A stretch of 64,000 nt of DNA from the NCBI GenBank assembly GCA_944390735.1, contig CALXRL010000039.1, forward strand, positions 124,001 through 188,000, read 5' to 3'. The position numbers and the translations under genes were made by a program. Below the pieces are notes generated by a model. The model was not told the DNA's origin. It made no database searches and saw nothing but the letters and a program-made list of their open reading frames with translations. Positions 62,938 through 64,000 of the stretch are shown here, in pieces. Each line of letters starts with the position of its first letter. Position 1 is the first letter of the stretch. This stretch comes from an uncultured Victivallales bacterium (GTDB lineage: Bacteria > Verrucomicrobiota > Lentisphaeria > Victivallales > UBA1829).

Positions 62938-64000
62938 ATGCACACAAAAACAAGGAAATGGTTGTCGGCGGCGCTCATGACCGCGCTTGCCGGAAGTCTG
63001 AGCGTGTTTTCCGCGGGTTGTCAATGTCCGGCGGAGGAGAAGGTTCCATCGGAAGAGAAGAAGGCGGAATCGGCCGGAAAAGCCGCACCGGTCTCTCCGG
63101 CAAAAAAGCAGACCGCAGTCAAAGCAGGGAAAGCGGTCAATCCCGCAAAGAAGGCTCCGAAAGCGGAAAAGACTGCAAAGTGGACATTCACCGCGACAAC
63201 GAACAAGCCCGACGCGATCTACCGGAAAGGGGAACTGGTCGTGTTCACAATTGAACTTCGCAAAGACGGAGCGTTTGTTCCGGACTGCAAGCTGAAATAT
63301 CGTGTTTCGGAAAACGGGAACTGGGGAAAATGGAAGACGGTTTCCGCGGACAAGCCGCTGACCGTCACGACAAAGTCCGACAAGCCGGCCTGGTTCTCCA
63401 TCGAAGCTGCGGCAATCGGACCGGATGGAAAAGTGCTGAAAAATCCGAAACAGAAGAATCGCAATCTGAAAACGGAGATCGGCGCGATGACGGCTCCGCA
63501 GGAGATCCGGGAAGCGGCGGCGGAACCGGCGGATTTCGATCTGTTCTGGAAATCACAGAGAAAGGCTCTGGACGCGGTTCCCGTCAAAGCGACGCGCACG
63601 AAAGTCAAAGTTCCGAAGAAACTGCAGGACAAGGTGGTCTGTTATGATGTCCAGGTGGACTGTGCGGGAGCGAAACCGGTTTCGGGCTATCTGGTTCTGC
63701 CGAAGAATGCCGGCAAGGGTTCGCTTCCGGCGATTGTCAGCTATCATGGAGCGGGAGTGCGCAGTGCGAATAAACCGTTTGGCAACGGCACCAAAGCGAT
63801 CGCCTTTGACGTGAATGCCCACGGCATTCCGAACGGCCAGCCGAAAGAGTACTATTCCAAACTCAACAAAGGGGAGCTTCGAGGCTATCCGCATCGCGGC
63901 AAAAACAATCGCGACCAGTTCTACTTCAAGGAGATGTTTCTGCGGGTGATGCGTGCTCTGGATTATGTGAAGACGCTGCCGGAATGGAACGGCAAGGTTC
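62938..64000 (+). CDS. Acetyl xylan esterase (AXE1, CE7)-like lipoprotein, 3' truncated by window
   Basis: An open frame from ATG 62938 to the window end, about 354 residues visible. A lipoprotein signal (MHTKTRKWLSAALMTALAG, lipobox SAGC, Cys about residue 28) is followed by a Lys/Ala/Pro-rich linker (about 30-80) and an Ig-like domain (about 82-175). The alpha/beta-hydrolase domain then begins, with LPAIVSYHGAGVRS, AFDVNAHGIPNGQP and MRALDYVKTLPEWNGK. This order matches CE7 acetyl xylan esterases. The nucleophile Ser is expected just beyond the edge and cannot be checked. AGAGGG precedes the ATG. It probably deacetylates xylan or oligosaccharides at the cell surface. Confidence 0.83.
   Translation, partial: MHTKTRKWLSAALMTALAGSLSVFSAGCQCPAEEKVPSEEKKAESAGKAAPVSPAKKQTAVKAGKAVNPAKKAPKAEKTAKWTFTATTNKPDAIYRKGELVVFTIELRKDGAFVPDCKLKYRVSENGNWGKWKTVSADKPLTVTTKSDKPAWFSIEAAAIGPDGKVLKNPKQKNRNLKTEIGAMTAPQEIREAAAEPADFDLFWKSQRKALDAVPVKATRTKVKVPKKLQDKVVCYDVQVDCAGAKPVSGYLVLPKNAGKGSLPAIVSYHGAGVRSANKPFGNGTKAIAFDVNAHGIPNGQPKEYYSKLNKGELRGYPHRGKNNRDQFYFKEMFLRVMRALDYVKTLPEWNGKV

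Overview
The window looks like a chromosomal segment of an anaerobic, sugar-degrading, Gram-negative bacterium of the PVC group, most likely Lentisphaerota (Victivallis-like). This placement is inferred from content, not from a search. The outer-membrane and LPS genes skp/ompH and lpxD point to a diderm. An H-X9-DG pseudopilin beside a secreted glycosidase, an mcsA-mcsB pair, a glycyl radical enzyme and many glycoside hydrolases fit that group. GC is high and most genes have good Shine-Dalgarno sites. Two tRNAs (Gln, Asp) are present. I see no CRISPR array, transposase, phage module or rRNA.

Layout. 1-2686: 3' part of an AddA/RecB-type helicase-nuclease. 2857-7116: a GH130 phosphorylase, a glycyl radical enzyme gene broken by a frameshift, and a divergent AraC regulator with an operator-like palindrome between the last two. 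7124-14847: a leftward seven-gene operon (IclR regulator, enolase-superfamily dehydratase, GH10, serine hydrolase, RraA-like aldolase, GH10, SDR). 15166-16161: a sugar isomerase-like TIM barrel. 16428-22873: a tightly coupled operon of mcsA, mcsB (protein-arginine kinase), a membrane PAS histidine kinase, a 5'-nucleotidase, a lipoprotein and a secreted protein. 22944-26032: a PutP-type sodium symporter and a NifA-like sigma-54 activator. 26117-26497: a large imperfect inverted repeat full of hairpins.

26522-36492: a second leftward seven-gene operon (GntR/LacI hybrid regulator, IlvD/Edd dehydratase, unusual glycosidase, DapA-like aldolase, paralogous glycosidase, GH5-like enzyme, SDR). It mirrors the first operon step by step using unrelated protein families. 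In both cases the genes suggest that released sugars are oxidised, dehydrated to 2-keto-3-deoxy acids and split to pyruvate plus an aldehyde.

37329-46868: polysaccharide deacetylase, Gfo/Idh/MocA oxidoreductase, MBL hydrolase, a processive GT2 with a CpXC protein and an EEP lipoprotein, tRNA-Gln, PLD-like protein, Skp and LpxD. 46937-53397: a housekeeping run (YkgJ, UxuB-like SDR, hisH, hisA, acyltransferase, aroB, dprA, GT2). 53398-57539 (leftward): SGNH hydrolase, a secreted protein, rdgB and purF. 57787-62533: a LacI regulator, pseudopilin and large secreted glycosidase cassette with a consensus promoter. 62676-64000: tRNA-Asp and the 5' part of an acetyl-xylan-esterase-like lipoprotein, cut off by the window edge.
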